64,000 nt of DNA from positions 1-64,000 of the forward strand of contig NZ_LGEN01000014.1 in NCBI RefSeq assembly GCF_001507855.1, read 5' to 3'. This stretch comes from Halomonas sp. 54_146 (GTDB taxonomy: Bacteria; Pseudomonadota; Gammaproteobacteria; Pseudomonadales; Halomonadaceae). The notes beneath the pieces were generated by a model, which saw nothing but the letters and a program-made list of their open reading frames with translations, did no database searches and was not told the origin of the DNA. This document shows, piece after piece, positions 55,676 to 64,000 of this stretch. The position numbers were made by a program, and so were the translations under genes. Position 1 is the first letter of the stretch; each line of letters starts with the position of its first letter.

Positions 55676-58600
55676 TGAAAGATATCTCTTCTCTTCCCGA
55701 TTACGCCGCATTAAAAAAACTCGCGTCTGCACTTTGGCAGCAGGACAACTCTTACCATGGCGCAGCCATCATGGTAGGCGCAGGCTTTAGCAGAAGCGCA
55801 GCCTCGACAGGCGATGCGAGTAAAAAACTGCCGCTCTGGAATCATTTTTCCAAAAAACTTGCCGATGAATTGGGTTCAGGCAGCACCGACCCTCTACGCC
55901 TGGCAGAAGAATATTGCGCTTATTTTGGTAAGCAAGCTCTGCATGATTTGATAAAGCAAGAAATCAACGATGCCGCGTGGGCACCTGGCGAGCTGCATAA
56001 ATCCTTACTGGGATTGCCATGGTCAGAAATTCTGACTACCAACTGGGATACGTTGCTGGAGCGTGCATCATCCGAGGTGCACCGACCGATTTACAGTGTG
56101 GTTTCAAAGCAAGAGGATCTTTCCAGTGCAAGATCGCCAAGAATCGTCAAGTTACACGGAACGATAGACGTAACCAAAGACCTGGTTTTCACCCAAGAGG
56201 ACTACCGAAAATATCCACAACAGTACGCGGCGTTTGTCAATTTCTCGCGTCAGGTTTTCATCGAAAACGAACTATGCTTGTTAGGCTTCTCCGGTGATGA
56301 TCCTAACTTTCTCCAATGGGCTGGGTGGGTCCGAGATCATCTGACCACACATTCAAGACGTATTTACCTCGTTGGAGCCCTGGGGCTGAACTCCGCAAAA
56401 AGAAAATATCTGGAATCCGTTAATGTCGCGCCCATCGACCTAGATGACCTGGTTACAGATTACGATGAGCGCGATGTTCGGCATCTGGAAGCGACAAAAA
56501 TATTCGTCCAAGCTTTACAAGATCTTAAGCCTAGACAGATTTGGGAGTGGGCTCCAACGCAACTGCATCGTACAACAACCACTGGTGCAGAAAGCACCAA
56601 GACTCATCAAGATGTCAGCTATGCGGCTAAGTTGCTGGAGGAGAAGCTACCGTCTTTAGAGAAGGATCGGTTGTCTTACCCTGACTGGTTGGTTTGTCCC
56701 TATGGACAGCGATTTCAGTTGCAAGGCCACATAACCGATCCCTGGCCAAACCCCAAGAATTTGCCTGCAATGGCAGAGACATCTAAAGCCAAGCTATTGT
56801 ACGAGATCACTTGGCATCACCAAGTAACCTTTGAAGCCATGCCATCTTGGCTGGCGAACGAGTTGCTTACTGTATGCGATCCTGACAAGCCCTGCGCACT
56901 ATCCAAAAAACAGCAGTTAGAAATTGCGGTTTTTCTGCTGAAAAATACACGTTGGATGGATAATTCTGAATCCAAAAATATTTCTCAGACGACAAGTTCG
57001 ATATTGGAGAACGGCACAAGATACTGGCCCGAAAGTAGTGACGAACTTGCCTACCATCGCGCTATCGTGGCGCGTGACCAGTTCGACTATGCCACCTTAG
57101 AGCAACATGTTGAAAAAATCACCAGTAGCAATCCAGTCTGGAAATTAAGAAAAGCTTCTCTGCTTGCCGAGCTTGGGCAATTTGATAAGGGTGAGGCGCT
57201 GGTAGCAGAAGCATACAAAGAGCTTCTAACCCAGTATCGAAATGATCGCAACTCAATCCATATAATTTCACGCTTGGCCTGGGCGCATTGGTTAATGCGC
57301 GGCGTTGATTTTTCATCATTTGACAAAAAATTCAGGGCCTTCCCGTCCAGCTATCGAGACTCCAAGTGTGACCCATGGGATCACATTGAGCATATTAGAG
57401 AGCGAATTTCTAAAGAGCTGGATAAACAGCAGAAAAAAAATGCAATCGAGCCACTATTCGAGCCAGGGCGTTTTCGAGATAACGCTAATAGTGTAAGTTT
57501 CAGTAATGAATTGCATCCCTTGCTTTTGTTGGAAGGCATCTCTGGCATCGTGGGGATGCCCCTACGCTGGAACGGTGTCAGCTTCCTCGTTGAGCAAGCC
57601 GCTAGGCTCGCAGAGCTTGATGGGGTTGATAACATTAACCGCTTTGCATTGGCTATTCGTTCGGCGAATAGCGACACATCAGAAGTTTTGAAAAAAGTTT
57701 TCTCGAGAGTTCACATCGCATGTCTTCCAGAAAGTGATGTGACCTTCTTGCTAAACCAGTGCATGCTAGCAATCAACTATTGGCTGAAAAAGCGGGAGGA
57801 TAAGTCTTCTTATGCTAGCCGCGTCGCTATTGATCGCCTGCGGATTTTTATCGAGGTATTAGCCCGTGCATCAGTAAGAGCCACGGCCGAACAGGCAAAG
57901 CAAATATTTCGCTTGGCTGTATCTCTTGGAAAGAAACCTGAATTTCATCATATTTGGCTTTTTGATGCTGTCAAACACCTGTCCAAATTCTCTCTCAAGA
58001 GCATTCCCGAGTCACATCAGCATGATGTTTTACTCGATGCCTTGTCATTCCCTCTTCAGTCTGAAATAAACATTAGGGACCACAAGGCGTGGGCCAATCC
58101 AGTGGTGAAACACCCTGGAAAAAGACCGCAAGGCTCGGCTCTTGATCGTCGTATAGATGAAATAATAGACCATATTGCACCATGTTCACCTCAAAGTGCC
58201 CCTGCTCTCCTGCGACTTCTTCCGTTGATCGAAAAAGGTTTTTTGACAGGCGAAGAGCTAAATAAAATTGCACAAAAAGTATGGGGAAGTGAAACCGATC
58301 TGAACAATCTCCCTGAAACGGGTTTGCTCAAGTATGTGCTACTTGAAATTCCTTCGCCAGCCCCTACTGCTGTTAAGGCTCTTGTCAGGCGCTATCTATT
58401 TGAGGCAAAAAGTCCAAACCTGCTTAATCTGGAGGTGTTGACAGATATTGCCAATGCTGCCCAAGCCGAAAACATAAAGGAAGTTCCGTCTGTAGATCAG
58501 GCGGTCGATTACTTCGAGCAACTGATTGTTTGGAGGCCAAATAAAGACAGCAGCGACATGCTCGGATTTTCGCACAATGAAGAGCATCAAACAGCTAAAT

Positions 58601-59229
58601 TGGTCGGCGAAGTACTGGCTCGTTCTGTTGTTCCTGCATTACCTTCAGGGATGCTGATTGAAGAAAACTTTAAAAAATTGTGTACTTTTTATTCCGAGGT
58701 CGATGCACCAGAGACACTGATCGCATTTCCACATTTCTCTGTTGCAGACGAGATTTTTATTGAGCCGGTAGAGAGATTGATCAGACAAGGGCTTCAATCA
58801 GACGATGCAAACAAATTAGCATATGCATCATACGCACTGTTGATTTGGAGAAATCAGAAAGAATCACCTGCCATTGACAGGTTGATCTTGAGACTGATTT
58901 ATCTCATAGGGTCAAGTCGAATGACAGGTTTGTCGGCGCTGCTTTGGACTGCCAATCAGATGTACTGCAAAAAATATCTGTCCGATGAGAGTACCGAGTC
59001 GTTGGTGGAGATTCTACCTGTCATCTTTGACAATGCTGGTTATAGGAATATTTCTCCGTTCGGACGAGAGTCCGTTAGTGTTTCATTTGTGCGTGCCGCG
59101 TGCGTCAGGCTAGCAAGGGATATCGTTGGCAATGGTGAACATCAAAATGGTGAACTACTTCGGATCCTGAAGGAAGCTAAGCAGGATGCTCTTCCCGAAG
59201 TCAGATTCGCAGAAATGACAAATGTATAG
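55672..59229 (+). CDS. SIR2-domain antiphage effector-like protein (DSR-like)
   Basis: 1185 residues. N-terminal SIR2-like NADase domain (about 1-290): nucleotide loop GAGFS at 36-40, catalytic-type Asn124 in LTTNWD and His162 in VKLHGTID, then FSGDDPNFLQW. The 38-residue Asn-His spacing equals that recalled for Bacillus DSR2. The remaining 900 residues are alpha-helical repeats without a recognised domain, the usual phage-sensor part of DSR proteins. By family knowledge such proteins deplete NAD+ on infection. Coupled to the helicase gene by a 4-base overlap. Base composition is clearly lower in GC (43% in a sampled line) than the helicase before it (63%), suggesting separate acquisition. 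Confidence 0.85.
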   Translation: MMKDISSLPDYAALKKLASALWQQDNSYHGAAIMVGAGFSRSAASTGDASKKLPLWNHFSKKLADELGSGSTDPLRLAEEYCAYFGKQALHDLIKQEINDAAWAPGELHKSLLGLPWSEILTTNWDTLLERASSEVHRPIYSVVSKQEDLSSARSPRIVKLHGTIDVTKDLVFTQEDYRKYPQQYAAFVNFSRQVFIENELCLLGFSGDDPNFLQWAGWVRDHLTTHSRRIYLVGALGLNSAKRKYLESVNVAPIDLDDLVTDYDERDVRHLEATKIFVQALQDLKPRQIWEWAPTQLHRTTTTGAESTKTHQDVSYAAKLLEEKLPSLEKDRLSYPDWLVCPYGQRFQLQGHITDPWPNPKNLPAMAETSKAKLLYEITWHHQVTFEAMPSWLANELLTVCDPDKPCALSKKQQLEIAVFLLKNTRWMDNSESKNISQTTSSILENGTRYWPESSDELAYHRAIVARDQFDYATLEQHVEKITSSNPVWKLRKASLLAELGQFDKGEALVAEAYKELLTQYRNDRNSIHIISRLAWAHWLMRGVDFSSFDKKFRAFPSSYRDSKCDPWDHIEHIRERISKELDKQQKKNAIEPLFEPGRFRDNANSVSFSNELHPLLLLEGISGIVGMPLRWNGVSFLVEQAARLAELDGVDNINRFALAIRSANSDTSEVLKKVFSRVHIACLPESDVTFLLNQCMLAINYWLKKREDKSSYASRVAIDRLRIFIEVLARASVRATAEQAKQIFRLAVSLGKKPEFHHIWLFDAVKHLSKFSLKSIPESHQHDVLLDALSFPLQSEINIRDHKAWANPVVKHPGKRPQGSALDRRIDEIIDHIAPCSPQSAPALLRLLPLIEKGFLTGEELNKIAQKVWGSETDLNNLPETGLLKYVLLEIPSPAPTAVKALVRRYLFEAKSPNLLNLEVLTDIANAAQAENIKEVPSVDQAVDYFEQLIVWRPNKDSSDMLGFSHNEEHQTAKLVGEVLARSVVPALPSGMLIEENFKKLCTFYSEVDAPETLIAFPHFSVADEIFIEPVERLIRQGLQSDDANKLAYASYALLIWRNQKESPAIDRLILRLIYLIGSSRMTGLSALLWTANQMYCKKYLSDESTESLVEILPVIFDNAGYRNISPFGRESVSVSFVRAACVRLARDIVGNGEHQNGELLRILKEAKQDALPEVRFAEMTNV

Positions 59230-59236
59230 GTTTTTT

Positions 59237-61027
59237 ATGGGCAAGCAAAAACTCGAACTCACCTGGATTGGGAAGGAGATGCGGCCCAAGCTGGAGCCGC
59301 GCATTCTGCTGGAAGATGCAGAAAAGTCTTATCACGCCAAGCAGCGTGTTTCGGATAGCGACATTTTCGACAACCGGCTGATTTTCGGAGACAACTTGTT
59401 GGCGCTGAAGGCGCTGGAGCAAGAGTTTTCGGGCAAGGTGAAGTGCATCTACATTGACCCGCCGTTCAATACCCAACAAGCGTTTGAGCACTATGATGAT
59501 GGCTACGAGCACTCTATCTGGCTCGGCTTGATTCGAGATCGTGCGGAAGCTCTGCGTCGCTTGATGTCCGATGATGGCACACTGTTCGTTCACATCGACG
59601 ACAATGAGCTCGGCTATCTGATTGTCTTGCTTGACGAAGTTTTCGGACGAGCCAACCGAGTCTCAGTTGTTTCGTTCAAACAGGGATCAGCGACCGGACA
59701 TAAGTCGATCAATCCTGGTGTTGTAAGCACAACAAATTTCATCCTTATTTACGCGAAGAATAAATCTGTGTGGACTCCCAATCGGGTTTTTACAGCTCGC
59801 GCCCAGCGAGACAAGCGATATGGGCAGTTCATTGAAAATTTCACTGAGCCGTATGCGACATGGCGCTTTACGACACTCACAAAAGCTTTTGCGCAAAGCC
59901 TTGGTATTTCTGAAAAAGGTATCAAGAAGTCTCTCGGTGACGAGTACGAAGACCTGCTCTCTAATTTCGTGATGAAGCACGCTCAGCAAGTAGTTCGTCT
60001 TGCTCGTCCTGATTACAACGCTGTAAGCAGTGAAGCGCGCGGAATGATAGACCAGTCAAAAGCAGCGCCCCACGAAGTGCTTCTGCTTGAACGTGATACG
60101 CATTCAAACATGTACTTCACGAATGGCGAGCGTATTCTCTTCTATTCGGACAAGCTAAAGCTGATCGATGGCCAATATGTCGCAGGAGAACCGCTCACCA
60201 GCCTTTGGGATGACATCCTGTCCAATAACCTTCACAACGAAGGCGGTGTTGAATTCCCGAAAGGAAAGAAGCCTGAAGCATTGATCAAGCGGTGCTTTGA
60301 CCTGGCTACCAAACCAGGGGATATAGTTCTCGATTCGTTCGCCGGTTCCGGCACTACCGGAGCAGTCGCTCACAAGATGGGGCGCCGCTGGATCATGGTC
60401 GAACTGGGCGAGCATTGCCATACCCACATTATTCCACGTTTGAAAAAGGTCGTCGACGGTGAAGATCCAGGCGGCATCACCAAGGCGGTGGATTGGCAAG
60501 GTGGCGGTGGCTTCCGCTACTACCATCTCGCCCCCAGCCTGATCGTCGAGGATCGTTGGGGCAATCCGGTCATCAACCCGGAATACAACGCCACGCAACT
60601 GGCCGAAGCCCTGTGCAAACTGGAAGGTTTCATCTATGCACCGTCAGAAAACCGCTGGTGGCAGCAGGGGCATTCCAGTGAACGGGACTTCCTCTACGTC
60701 ACCACACAAAACCTGTCTGCCGCCCAGTTGCAGGCCTTGTCGGACGAAGTGGGCACGGAGCAAAGCCTGCTGGTGTGCTGCTCGGCCTTCCACGGTATCA
60801 GCGCGGCAGCGGCCGCTGCGCGTTGGCCGAACCTGACACTGAAGAAGATTCCGAAGATGGTGCTGGCTCGCTGCGAATGGGGCCATGACGACTACAGCCT
60901 AAACGTGGCGAACCTGCCGCTGGCCGAACCGTCTCCGCCAGCGCCTACTGCGAAGACGGCCAAGTCCGGCAGAAAGCCCAGCGATAGCCGAATGACGGAC
61001 ATGTTTAGCGACGGGGAGGACGCCTGA
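59237..61027 (+). CDS. mod: Type III DNA methyltransferase (Mod-like, N6-adenine/N4-cytosine)
   Basis: 596 residues from ATG 59237, seven bases after the SIR2 stop. Motif IV DPPF at 74-77 precedes motif I FAGSGTT at 368-374, the beta-class order of type III Mod enzymes. The region between (about 135-350) is the target-recognition domain; its DNA is much more AT-rich (37% GC sampled at 59701) than the gene ends (65% at 60481), as if swapped in. A C-terminal extension past residue 400 is shared with restriction operons of this type. Protects host DNA and sets specificity for Res. TGATG overlap with the next gene. Confidence 0.92.
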   Translation: MGKQKLELTWIGKEMRPKLEPRILLEDAEKSYHAKQRVSDSDIFDNRLIFGDNLLALKALEQEFSGKVKCIYIDPPFNTQQAFEHYDDGYEHSIWLGLIRDRAEALRRLMSDDGTLFVHIDDNELGYLIVLLDEVFGRANRVSVVSFKQGSATGHKSINPGVVSTTNFILIYAKNKSVWTPNRVFTARAQRDKRYGQFIENFTEPYATWRFTTLTKAFAQSLGISEKGIKKSLGDEYEDLLSNFVMKHAQQVVRLARPDYNAVSSEARGMIDQSKAAPHEVLLLERDTHSNMYFTNGERILFYSDKLKLIDGQYVAGEPLTSLWDDILSNNLHNEGGVEFPKGKKPEALIKRCFDLATKPGDIVLDSFAGSGTTGAVAHKMGRRWIMVELGEHCHTHIIPRLKKVVDGEDPGGITKAVDWQGGGGFRYYHLAPSLIVEDRWGNPVINPEYNATQLAEALCKLEGFIYAPSENRWWQQGHSSERDFLYVTTQNLSAAQLQALSDEVGTEQSLLVCCSAFHGISAAAAAARWPNLTLKKIPKMVLARCEWGHDDYSLNVANLPLAEPSPPAPTAKTAKSGRKPSDSRMTDMFSDGEDA

Positions 61028-62094
61028 TGACGAAGAAGAAGTCAGCCTCTCTAGTTCGCTCCTCCACAGCGGAATATCTGACCTTTGTCGCGGCCAGCGG
61101 CCAGGGCGGTGTCGATGCGGTGTATGCCGATGAAAACGTCTGGGTCAGCCAGAAGATGATGGCGCAGCTCTACGATGTGGAAACACCCACCATCAATTAC
61201 CACCTGAAAAAAGTGTTTGACGACAGTGAGTTGCAGGAAGAAGCAGTTATTAGAAATTTTCGAATAACTGCCGCCGATGGCAAGCGCTACGACACCAAAC
61301 ACTATAACCTGGCCGCCATCATCGCTGTGGGCTACAAGGTCAATTCCGAGCGTGCGGTGCAGTTCCGCAAGTGGGCCACCGGCATCGTCGAGGAATTTGC
61401 CATCAAGGGCTACACGATGGACGACGAGCGCCTGAAAAGCGGTGGCTCTGTCCTGACGGAGCAGTATTTCGAAGAACAGCTTCAGCGCGTGCGCGAGGTA
61501 CGCCTGTCCGAGCGCAAGTTCTACCAGAAGATTACCGATATCTATGCCACCGCCATTGACTACGACGTGACGGCGCTGGCCACCAAGCGCTTTTTCGCCA
61601 CCGTGCAGAACAAGCTGCATTGGGCGATTCATGGGCAGACGGCAGCGGAAGTCGTCTACACCCGGGCCGATGCCGACAAGGCCAACATGGGGCTGACCAC
61701 CTGGAAAGATGCGCCCCAAGGAAAGATCCAGAAGTTCGATGTGGTGCTCGCCAAGAATTACCTGAGCGAACACGAAATGGCGCAACTTACCCGGCTGGTC
61801 TCCGCCTATCTGGACGTGGCCGAGGACATGGCGTTGCGAAAGATCCCCATGACCATGCAGGACTGGGAAACGCGCTTGAATCGCTTTCTGGAGGCGACAG
61901 ATCGCGAAGTTCTGCAAGACGCGGGGAAAGTGACGGCGGAAATCGCCAAGGCACACGCCGAAAGCGAATTCGAGAAATACCGCATCGTGCAGGACAGGCT
62001 GTTCGAGAGCGATTTCGACCGGATGTTGAAGCAGCTTGAGGTTGATCACCCCAGCCAGGGCAGCGACCAGAACAAGAATGAGGGGAAAGCATGA
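61027..62094 (+). CDS. rhuM: RhuM-family protein
   Basis: 355 residues. Matches the virulence RhuM family: VWVSQKMMAQLYDVETPTINYHLKKVF (helix-turn-helix-like), VIRNFRITAADGKRYDTKHYNLAAIIAVGYKVNSERAVQFRKWA, and the C-terminal FDVVLAKNYLSEHEMAQLTRLVSAYLDVAEDMA. The family is named from Salmonella SPI-3 and has no proven biochemical function; it recurs inside type III restriction operons. It is tightly packed between mod (1-base overlap) and res (4-base overlap), so it is probably part of, or a regulator of, the restriction complex. Confidence 0.85.
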   Translation: MTKKKSASLVRSSTAEYLTFVAASGQGGVDAVYADENVWVSQKMMAQLYDVETPTINYHLKKVFDDSELQEEAVIRNFRITAADGKRYDTKHYNLAAIIAVGYKVNSERAVQFRKWATGIVEEFAIKGYTMDDERLKSGGSVLTEQYFEEQLQRVREVRLSERKFYQKITDIYATAIDYDVTALATKRFFATVQNKLHWAIHGQTAAEVVYTRADADKANMGLTTWKDAPQGKIQKFDVVLAKNYLSEHEMAQLTRLVSAYLDVAEDMALRKIPMTMQDWETRLNRFLEATDREVLQDAGKVTAEIAKAHAESEFEKYRIVQDRLFESDFDRMLKQLEVDHPSQGSDQNKNEGKA

Positions 62095-64000
62095 GTTCGC
62101 GTGTTCAGAATCACGTCGCTGGCCGTTTGTCGCTGCGGCCGCCGCAAGCCGAATCCCTGGCACGGCTGGTACGCGCGCTGGAAGCCGCGCCGGAAATGCT
62201 GGGCAAGGATAGGGACGTTACCTCGATTCTGGCGACCCTGACAGCCGAATTTCCGACGCTGGAGGACTTCGAGCGGGACTTCCCTTCGCTGTGCTTCGCC
62301 TTGGCCACCGGGGTCGGCAAAACGCGCTTGATGGGGGCTTTTGTCGCCTACCTGCATCTGGCACACGGCATCAATAATTTCTTCGTGCTGGCCCCGAACC
62401 TCACCATCTACAACAAGCTGATTGCCGATTTCACGCCGAACACGCCCAAGTACGTGTTCAAAGGCATCGGGGAGTTCGCCATCAACGCGCCGAGGGTCAT
62501 CACGGGCGACAACTACGACCAGCAAAACGTCGCGGGAGGCGAGTTGTTCGGCGAGGTGCGGATCAACATCTTCAATATCTCCAAGATCAATTCCGAGGTG
62601 CGCGGCGGCAAGGAGCCACGCATCAAGCGCATGCGGGAGGTGCTGGGTGAAAGCTACTTCAACCACCTGGCCAATCTGCCGGACCTGGTGTTGTTGATGG
62701 ACGAATCGCACCGCTATCGTGCCCAGGCCGGTATGCGGGCAATCAACGAGCTGAATCCGTTGTTCGGGCTGGAAGTGACGGCCACGCCATTCGTGGAATC
62801 CGCCAAGGCGCCCGTCCCTTTCAAGAATGTGGTGATGGACTATCCCTTGGCACGCGCCATGGAAGATGGCTTCGTTAAGGAGCCGGCCGTCGTCACCCAG
62901 CGCAACTTCAAGGCCAGCAACCACGCTGCGGAAGACATCGAGAAGATCAAGCTGGAGGATGGCGTTCGCCTGCACGAAGCCACCAAGGTCGAGCTATTGA
63001 CCTATGCCCGGGAGAACGGCGTCAAGGTTGTCAAACCCTTCATTCTGGTGATCGCGCGCGATACGACGCATGCCGGGCAGTTGAAGGCGCAGATTGAAGA
63101 GCAGTTGTTCGGTGGTCGTTATCTTGGCAAGGTCATCCAGGTGGACTCCAGCCGCACCGGTGCCGAGGAAGAAAAGATGATCGAGGCGCTGTTGAATGTG
63201 GAGAACCCGGAGGAACCCACCGAGATCGTCATCCACGTCAACATGCTCAAGGAAGGCTGGGACGTCACCAATCTCTACACCATCGTGCCGCTGCGTGCCG
63301 CCAATGCACGCACGTTGATTGAGCAATCCATCGGGCGTGGCCTGCGCTTGCCCTATGGCAAACGCACAGGCGTGGCGGCGGTGGATCGCCTCAACATCGT
63401 GGCGCACGACAAGTTCCAGGAGATCATCGACGAGGCCAACCGTGGCGATTCGCCGATCCGTCTCAAGCAGGTGATCCTGGAAGCCCCCAGCAGCGAGGAC
63501 AAAAAGGTCAGCGTTCAAGTGCTGCCCAATCTGCTGACCCGCCTGGGACTGCACGACGAGCACGCGCCACATGTCCCGCCGGCGTTGGACACGGTAGATG
63601 CCGGTACCGAGGTCGGTGGCGAACAAGTCAAGGCACAAACTCAGCCAGTCTTTACGACCGAAGCAGAATTCAAGGCGGCCCATGTCGTGCGGGAAGTCCT
63701 CGCCACCTATGAGGTGAAGCGCGATTTGGCGCCGACCAGCGCGGCCTTGCTGAAGCCGGAAATCCAGCAAGAGATTCGGGCAGAAGTGGAAAAACGCCTG
63801 AAGCCCCAACAGGGGCAATTGCTGCAAGGAACCGACGACCAGGCGCCAGCGCTGGATCTGTCCGCCGTCGTGGCCAAGACCACTGAAATTCTGGTGCAGC
63901 AGACCATCGACATCCCGCGTATCGCCGTTGTGCCTACCGGTGAAGTCACCACAGGCTTTCATCCGTTCCGCCTGGGGGCCTTGCCCAACTTCCAGCCAGG
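62091..64000 (+). CDS. res: Type III restriction enzyme Res subunit (partial, runs off window)
   Basis: At least 636 codons without a stop. Starts ATGA overlapping the RhuM stop. SF2 helicase motifs: ATGVGKT at 72-78 (Walker A), DESH at 204-207, TATPF at 230-234, and motif VI EQSIGRGLRLPYG near 411-423. These are the Res translocase of type III restriction enzymes, which cuts after two head-to-head unmodified sites meet. The C-terminal PD-(D/E)xK nuclease domain is expected beyond base 64000 and cannot be checked here. Confidence 0.92.
   Translation, partial: MSSRVQNHVAGRLSLRPPQAESLARLVRALEAAPEMLGKDRDVTSILATLTAEFPTLEDFERDFPSLCFALATGVGKTRLMGAFVAYLHLAHGINNFFVLAPNLTIYNKLIADFTPNTPKYVFKGIGEFAINAPRVITGDNYDQQNVAGGELFGEVRINIFNISKINSEVRGGKEPRIKRMREVLGESYFNHLANLPDLVLLMDESHRYRAQAGMRAINELNPLFGLEVTATPFVESAKAPVPFKNVVMDYPLARAMEDGFVKEPAVVTQRNFKASNHAAEDIEKIKLEDGVRLHEATKVELLTYARENGVKVVKPFILVIARDTTHAGQLKAQIEEQLFGGRYLGKVIQVDSSRTGAEEEKMIEALLNVENPEEPTEIVIHVNMLKEGWDVTNLYTIVPLRAANARTLIEQSIGRGLRLPYGKRTGVAAVDRLNIVAHDKFQEIIDEANRGDSPIRLKQVILEAPSSEDKKVSVQVLPNLLTRLGLHDEHAPHVPPALDTVDAGTEVGGEQVKAQTQPVFTTEAEFKAAHVVREVLATYEVKRDLAPTSAALLKPEIQQEIRAEVEKRLKPQQGQLLQGTDDQAPALDLSAVVAKTTEILVQQTIDIPRIAVVPTGEVTTGFHPFRLGALPNFQP

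Larger units (their letters stand above)
49860..64000 (+). mobile_element. Integrated genomic island at the 3' end of mnmE (right end outside window)
   Basis: Begins at the 18-base attL at the mnmE stop; a tyrosine integrase follows, then an operon of restriction/defence genes with no core genes. The 3' end of mnmE (trmE/thdF) is the known insertion site of SGI1-type islands. No second copy of the core was found up to 64000, so the element continues beyond. At least 14.1 kb of it is present. Confidence 0.85.

Noticed and set aside
51051..62163. Very long minus-strand frames under the island genes, for example 61051-62163, 62046-62975 and 62994-63962
   Set aside because: They mirror GC-rich plus-strand genes with clear catalytic motifs; their translations show no recognisable domain and are explained by third-position GC bias.
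51418..64000. Assignment of the island operon to DISARM or BREX
   Set aside because: No drmA, drmB, drmC, brxC or pglZ-like gene is present; only an SNF2-type helicase and a methyltransferase are shared in general character.

Overview
The window reads as the chromosome-origin region of a gammaproteobacterium of the Halomonas type (Halomonadaceae). This is an inference from gene order and protein flavour: gyrB-recF-dnaN-dnaA facing rpmH-rnpA-yidC-mnmE, ygfB-pepP-ubiH-ubiI, zapA-6S RNA-ygfA, a sodium-type PomAB stator, and moderately high GC. No rRNA, tRNA or CRISPR array was seen.

Layout of the backbone (1-49.9 kb). 0.3-6 kb: pyrB, then ruvX, yqgE, gshB, a CvfB-like S1 protein, rsmE, secB and a rhodanese, nearly all on the minus strand. 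6.2-10.3 kb: a gpmI-envC-ctpA run. 10.3-16.6 kb: a ubiquinone hydroxylase/PepP operon diverging from zapA, 6S RNA and 5-formyl-THF cyclo-ligase. 16.6-21.3 kb: a 32-residue membrane microprotein gene missed by ORF length cut-offs, ilvA, pomAB and rpiA. 21.3-38.9 kb: an LPS inner-core/outer-core region with almost the whole ADP-heptose route (hldE, gmhB, hldD), the Kdo steps (waaA, kdkA), heptosyltransferases, an O-antigen ligase/polymerase-like protein, and an AT-rich block of sugar transferases (27.3-31.2 kb); glyQS lies inside it. 38-46 kb: four perfect parS sites (two inside recF coding sequence), the gyrB-recF-dnaN-dnaA run, and an AT-rich oriC with three good DnaA boxes. 46-49.9 kb: rpmH, rnpA, yidC, mnmE.

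Accessory region (49.86 kb to beyond the window end). The last 18 bases of mnmE match the attachment core used by SGI1-type elements, and a tyrosine integrase follows. Behind it is one tightly packed operon: winged-helix regulator, Mrr-like nuclease, SNF2/RapA-like helicase, a 1185-residue SIR2-domain protein, type III Mod methyltransferase, RhuM-family protein, and a type III Res helicase-nuclease that runs off the window. This is the best candidate for an undescribed system: a type III restriction-modification core fused by operon structure to a second nuclease/helicase pair and a DSR-like NADase-type abortive-infection effector. The SIR2 gene and the central part of mod differ clearly in base composition from the GC-rich genes around them, suggesting exchangeable specificity and effector cassettes.

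A second, genome-wide oddity is a recurrent pattern of 13-17 bp tandem duplications placed at gene ends, stop codons and ribosome-binding sites throughout the backbone and not noticed in the island.
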